From: Saccharothrix obliqua
GTDB taxonomy: Bacteria; Actinomycetota; Actinomycetes; Mycobacteriales; Pseudonocardiaceae
NCBI RefSeq assembly: GCF_019375475.1
Contig: NZ_JAHXGQ010000008.1
Location: forward strand, 62,001-126,000
Reading direction: 5' to 3'
DNA: 64,000 bases
Part shown: piece by piece, positions 60,599 through 64,000 of the stretch
How positions within the stretch are numbered: the first letter of the stretch is position 1
Layout: the number at the start of each line of letters is the position of its first letter
Notes under the pieces: model-generated
The model's input: the letters and a program-made list of their open reading frames with translations, nothing else
Databases searched by the model: none
What the model was told of the DNA's origin: nothing
Translations under genes and position numbers: made by a program

Positions 60599-63500
60599 CT
60601 CGGCGAAGCTGTTTGGGGCGTTGTCCGAACAGCTCACGGCGGGGTACGACGTCTCCGTCGACACGTTGCACAAGATGTTCACCACGGAGTTCGGCCTCTT
60701 CCTCGCGCGCGCCCTGCTGCCGGGCCATGCTGCCGGCGACGCGTGGGCGTTGTTCAGCGGCTACCCGATCGCGCGTGAACGCGGCCTGATCAGCGCCGAA
60801 ACGGACGACGTGCTGCGCGTCGCGCGGTACGAGTTGTGGACCCTCCGTGAGCCGGGTGCCTGGAAGGCCGCACTGGACGACTACAACGACGTGCCGGCAG
60901 AGCTGCGCGGCTACCACGAGGTGGCGTTCGACCGGCCGCCGCAACGCCGAGCGGTGTCGGCCGCAGCCGAGCGCTGGTCGATCTACGAGGGCCTGACCCG
61001 TCGCAGCGCGCCGTTCAAGCGCAGGACGCTGCCGATCGCCCGGCCGGGCAGGCACACCTTCATCTCGGCGCAGGAGTTGCGGACGGTTCGACTCCCGAAG
61101 GTCGATCTCCCCGCCCCGGTCGGGCACGACCTGGATGCCCCGTTACGAGGTGAAGGGGCGCCGTTGTGGGTCGACAAGGCGGATCTGCTGCGCACCGCAC
61201 GCCTGATGGACGACGTGGAGAACGCTGCCTGGGCGGCGCGGCTCGACCGGACCACCCTGCTCGTCCGGGAAGGACGTGACTTCACCGACGGGAAACCGCT
61301 GGAGGTCCGCGGGCTCACGCACCTGCTCGGCATCGTGGGCGCGGGCAAGAGCACGCTCCGCGATGTCCTGACCGTGCACGCGGTGCGGGAACTCGGCCTC
61401 CGGGTGACGTTGGTCGTCGGTGACGTCGCCGAGGTGCTGAAGCTGACGAAGCTGTTCCAACGGCACGGGCTGCGTGCCGCACCGGTCGTGGGCAACTGGA
61501 CCAGGCCCCGGCACGCCGAGCGGCTGCACCGCCGGCTCGCCGGTCGCGGTATGACCGGTTTGCTCGCCCACGTCGACAACGCGTTCGACCACCTCGGCAC
61601 GGCCTGCGCCGTGGACGCGCTGCACGACATCGATGAGCCGCCGATCCCGTATGTCGACGCGCCGTGCTCTCGACTGCGACCTGCGGACCGGCGTCGCGAC
61701 GCGTCGGGACGGGCCTCCGGTGAGATGAGGCGGGCGTGCCCGTTCTGGTCCGCGTGCCCGCGCCACCACTCGGCACGGGAGTTGGTGGATGCCGATGTCT
61801 GGCTGGCGACACCGCAGAGCCTTCTGCTCACCAGCGTGCCGTCGCCGCAGAACACCGAGCACGTCCGGTTCCTCGAACTGGCCTGCCGCCGCAGCGATCT
61901 CGTGGTCGTCGACGAAGCGGACCGCGTGCAGATCGCCCTCGACACGGCGTTCGCCCCCACCGAAACCCTCGTAGGCCGAGGTTCGGCCTCATGGCTGGAC
62001 CGGGTCCACTCCCACAAGATCGAGCAGTTGGTGGGCCGCGGACGGTTGCAACTGTCCGACCGCGACGTGCAGGCGTGGTCGGCGGCGGTGAACACCGCGG
62101 GTGCCGCCGCGGACCGGTTGTACGCCCTCCTCATCCGACGGCACGACTTGCGCCGCTGGCTGCGCGAAGGCCACTTCAGCGCGTGGCTGCTCCAGCGGAA
62201 GATGGCCCTGGACCGCTACCCGACCGCACCCGAAGGAGTCGACGACCCCTTCGAGTCCCGCCGCGCCGAAGTGCTGGACGAGTTGGACCGCTTCCGCGAC
62301 AACCCGTTCGGTGAGCGCCGCAACTTCCCACCCGCCGACCCCGTGCTGGTCCGGTTGACCAGTGAACTCCTGCACGCCACATCGTTGCGCCGGACGAGGT
62401 TGGAGCTGCGCGAAGTGCTCGCGAGGCTGCTTGACGTCCAGGACCGCGGTACGGGTCGGGAGTGGCTGGACACGTGGAGCACGCGGTTCGAGTTCACCCT
62501 CCTCCTGGCCGCGCTGGAACCGAAGCTCGCGCTGGTGACGGTCATGTGGCCGCGCGTCGAGTCGGCGTTGAGCCTGGAGGCGGCCGGGTGGTTCCGGCGG
62601 CCCGAGGACTACGGGCCCGTCGTGCCGGAACCGCCGATGGGCGCCGTGATCGGCTTCCAGTTCCACACCCACGGTGTGGACAACGGTGGAGTGGTGAGTG
62701 GCGACCTGCGGTTCTTCCACTGCGACGGAGTGGGGCGCGCTCTGTTCCAGGCGATGCCGGTGCTACCGGCCGTGGACGGCCGGCCAGGGCCGAACGTCGT
62801 GCTCATGTCCGGTAGCAGTTGGGCGGGATCTTCGACCCGCTACCACATCGACACACCCGTGACGGCCGTGCTCGCCCCACCGCAACGAGAGACCGACCGG
62901 ATCGCCGCGGAGAGCGAGTTCCGCTTCACCCCCGTCCGCGACGGCGATCGATGGCTGCGCGTCTCCGGTTCGGCGCTGGAAGACCGGGCCCGGCTGCTCG
63001 TGCGCATGGCCAACGAGCTTGCGACCGGCAGTGACGACGAGCCCAGCGCGTTCGAGGAGGAGCTGGCGGACATCGCCGACGACGACCGGAGGCACATCCT
63101 GGTGCTGGTCGGCAGCTACGAGGAGTGCGCCGTCGTCGCCGACGCGCTGCAAGCGACGAGCCGCTGGCGCGACAAGGTGTTGCGCTTGGTAGCGGACGAC
63201 GATGACGTGCCGAGCGATCTCGGGGACCACCAGGCGCGCGTCCTGCGCCGGGGCGACGTCGACACCCTGGCCGGCACCGGTGCCGAACTCCTCGTGGCGC
63301 CGCTGCTCGCGGTCGAACGCGGGCACAACATCCTCAACGACCAGCGGTACGCCGCGATCGGGTCGGTCTACTTCCTCGTGCGTCCGAACCCGCGCCCCGA
63401 TGATCTCGCCCTCGCCGTGCACGCGGTCAACGACTGGGCTTCCCGGGTCATGGCAGACGGCCGGTTCCGCACCTGGGCGACAACCGCACCCTCGCTCGAC

Positions 63501-63905
63501 AGCGCGGGTCGGGACTTCCGCCGTGCCGCCCGCGACGAGTGGCGTCGGGTGCTCGGTCGCAGCAACGCGTGGCAGCGGCTCGGGGTGGATCGGCGGTCCG
63601 TCACCTGGGACCTGCTGGTCGTGATCTGGCAGGTGATCGGCAGGTTGGTGCGTGGTGGTGTGCCGGCGCGGGTCAACTTCGTCGACGCGGCGTTCGCGCC
63701 CAACCTCGTGGAAGGCCGTGCCGACACCGCTGAGACCAGCCTGCTGGTCGCGATGCACGAGCTGCTCGACGAGTTCTGCTCCCCGAAACCGGGCACCGGC
63801 GCACCCGACGGGGAACGTCGCCTGGTCCGAGCGTTGTACGGCCCCCTGTGGGCCGCGCTCGCCCGGTGCCTGGCCGATGCGTCGAAGGGCACGCACACAT
63901 CATGA
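60591..63905 (+). CDS. DinG/XPD-type Fe-S superfamily 2 helicase of the pPIWI-RE operon
   Basis: 1104 aa, ATG at 60591 (GGGGAGGTTGG upstream) overlapping the preceding gene. Motif I LLGIVGAGKST (Lys253, Thr255). A Cys4 set of Fe-S type lies between motifs I and II: Cys339, Cys359, Cys383, Cys389 (CPFWSAC). Motif II is VVVDEADR (441-444). The C-terminal RecA domain has LVLVGSYEECAVVADAL and motif VI VIWQVIGRLVRGG. The N-terminal ~190 residues are unrecognised. Long Fe-S helicases of this kind are the constant partner of pPIWI-RE proteins, and the next gene start fits. Predicted 5'-3' unwinding of R-loops or DNA is inference from XPD/DinG. Confidence 0.86.
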   Translation: MRDSAKLFGALSEQLTAGYDVSVDTLHKMFTTEFGLFLARALLPGHAAGDAWALFSGYPIARERGLISAETDDVLRVARYELWTLREPGAWKAALDDYNDVPAELRGYHEVAFDRPPQRRAVSAAAERWSIYEGLTRRSAPFKRRTLPIARPGRHTFISAQELRTVRLPKVDLPAPVGHDLDAPLRGEGAPLWVDKADLLRTARLMDDVENAAWAARLDRTTLLVREGRDFTDGKPLEVRGLTHLLGIVGAGKSTLRDVLTVHAVRELGLRVTLVVGDVAEVLKLTKLFQRHGLRAAPVVGNWTRPRHAERLHRRLAGRGMTGLLAHVDNAFDHLGTACAVDALHDIDEPPIPYVDAPCSRLRPADRRRDASGRASGEMRRACPFWSACPRHHSARELVDADVWLATPQSLLLTSVPSPQNTEHVRFLELACRRSDLVVVDEADRVQIALDTAFAPTETLVGRGSASWLDRVHSHKIEQLVGRGRLQLSDRDVQAWSAAVNTAGAAADRLYALLIRRHDLRRWLREGHFSAWLLQRKMALDRYPTAPEGVDDPFESRRAEVLDELDRFRDNPFGERRNFPPADPVLVRLTSELLHATSLRRTRLELREVLARLLDVQDRGTGREWLDTWSTRFEFTLLLAALEPKLALVTVMWPRVESALSLEAAGWFRRPEDYGPVVPEPPMGAVIGFQFHTHGVDNGGVVSGDLRFFHCDGVGRALFQAMPVLPAVDGRPGPNVVLMSGSSWAGSSTRYHIDTPVTAVLAPPQRETDRIAAESEFRFTPVRDGDRWLRVSGSALEDRARLLVRMANELATGSDDEPSAFEEELADIADDDRRHILVLVGSYEECAVVADALQATSRWRDKVLRLVADDDDVPSDLGDHQARVLRRGDVDTLAGTGAELLVAPLLAVERGHNILNDQRYAAIGSVYFLVRPNPRPDDLALAVHAVNDWASRVMADGRFRTWATTAPSLDSAGRDFRRAARDEWRRVLGRSNAWQRLGVDRRSVTWDLLVVIWQVIGRLVRGGVPARVNFVDAAFAPNLVEGRADTAETSLLVAMHELLDEFCSPKPGTGAPDGERRLVRALYGPLWAALARCLADASKGTHTS

Positions 63906-64000
63906 ACCACACGATCCGACTCACCGCGTATGAACTCGACCCGACCACCCGGCCGTGGTCGCACAGCTTCAAGACCATCCGGTTCGCCCGGGATTGGCGT
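63902..64000 (+). CDS. N-terminal fragment of a probable pPIWI-RE protein (cut by window end)
   Basis: Only 33 codons are visible: MNHTIRLTAYELD, then a stretch ending WSHSFKTIRFARDWR. The ATG overlaps the helicase stop (ATGA). The opening 'I-x-LTAYxLD...W...F.TI.F...W' and the position directly after a long DinG-type helicase and a REase-like gene match the start of pPIWI-RE proteins (predicted PIWI with an RNase H-like fold). The catalytic region is outside the window, so the identification is an inference from N-terminus plus gene order. Confidence 0.6.
   Translation, partial: MNHTIRLTAYELDPTTRPWSHSFKTIRFARDWR

Overview
The window is very GC-rich, with strong G/C bias at third codon positions, many GTG starts, GTGA/ATGA gene overlaps, several leaderless promoters and many large AfsR/LAL-type regulators. 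This points to a filamentous actinomycete. The gene mix suggests the Pseudonocardiales (Saccharothrix/Actinosynnema/Lentzea-like), but that placement is inference. No rRNA, tRNA, CRISPR array or insertion sequence was recognised.

Layout. 0-1.5 kb: the end of a sulfonate-type ABC uptake operon, preceded by a 25-codon cysteine-containing leader peptide with its own leaderless promoter. 1.7-12 kb: housekeeping and stress genes (M48 protease, glycosyltransferase, two-component pair, PAP2 phosphatase, WYL regulator, UvrA-like ATPase) and an array of hairpin repeats at 7.5 kb. 12.0-13.4 kb: a mini-operon of a cytochrome P450 and a 17-residue peptide ending in WNWA, closed by a strong hairpin; it looks like a P450-crosslinked RiPP locus. 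14.1-15.7 kb: a divergent DHA2 exporter.

15.7-23.4 kb is a small biosynthetic cluster. It has a chorismatase, an aryl-AMP ligase fused to a carrier domain, a flavin-dependent halogenase, a four-EF-hand protein, and an EhpF-like/aldehyde-dehydrogenase-like pair. These could make a chlorinated hydroxybenzoyl unit from chorismate and reduce it. 23.4-49 kb holds a DUF2975/XRE pair, an AfsR-like regulator, MarR/MFS and SoxR/MFS pairs with visible operators, a TetR regulator, secreted proteases and hydrolases, a LAL regulator, an operon of two CrtI-like FAD enzymes with an SDR, and a short Rho.

49.3-64 kb is an accessory island. It starts with an NB-ARC/TPR protein carrying an N-terminal RHIM-like amyloid-type motif. 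Next is a candidate RiPP operon (GT-B-like enzyme, 21-aa peptide, 73-aa ORF, and an E1/ThiF enzyme with an N-terminal leader-binding-like domain), divergent from a BTAD/NB-ARC/TPR regulator across a perfect 22-bp tandem repeat. A Ser/Thr kinase follows. The last part is a tightly coupled four-gene operon: a RecB/Cas4-like Fe-S nuclease, a REase-like protein, a DinG-type Fe-S helicase, and the first 33 codons of what is probably a pPIWI-RE (prokaryotic PIWI) protein, cut by the window end.
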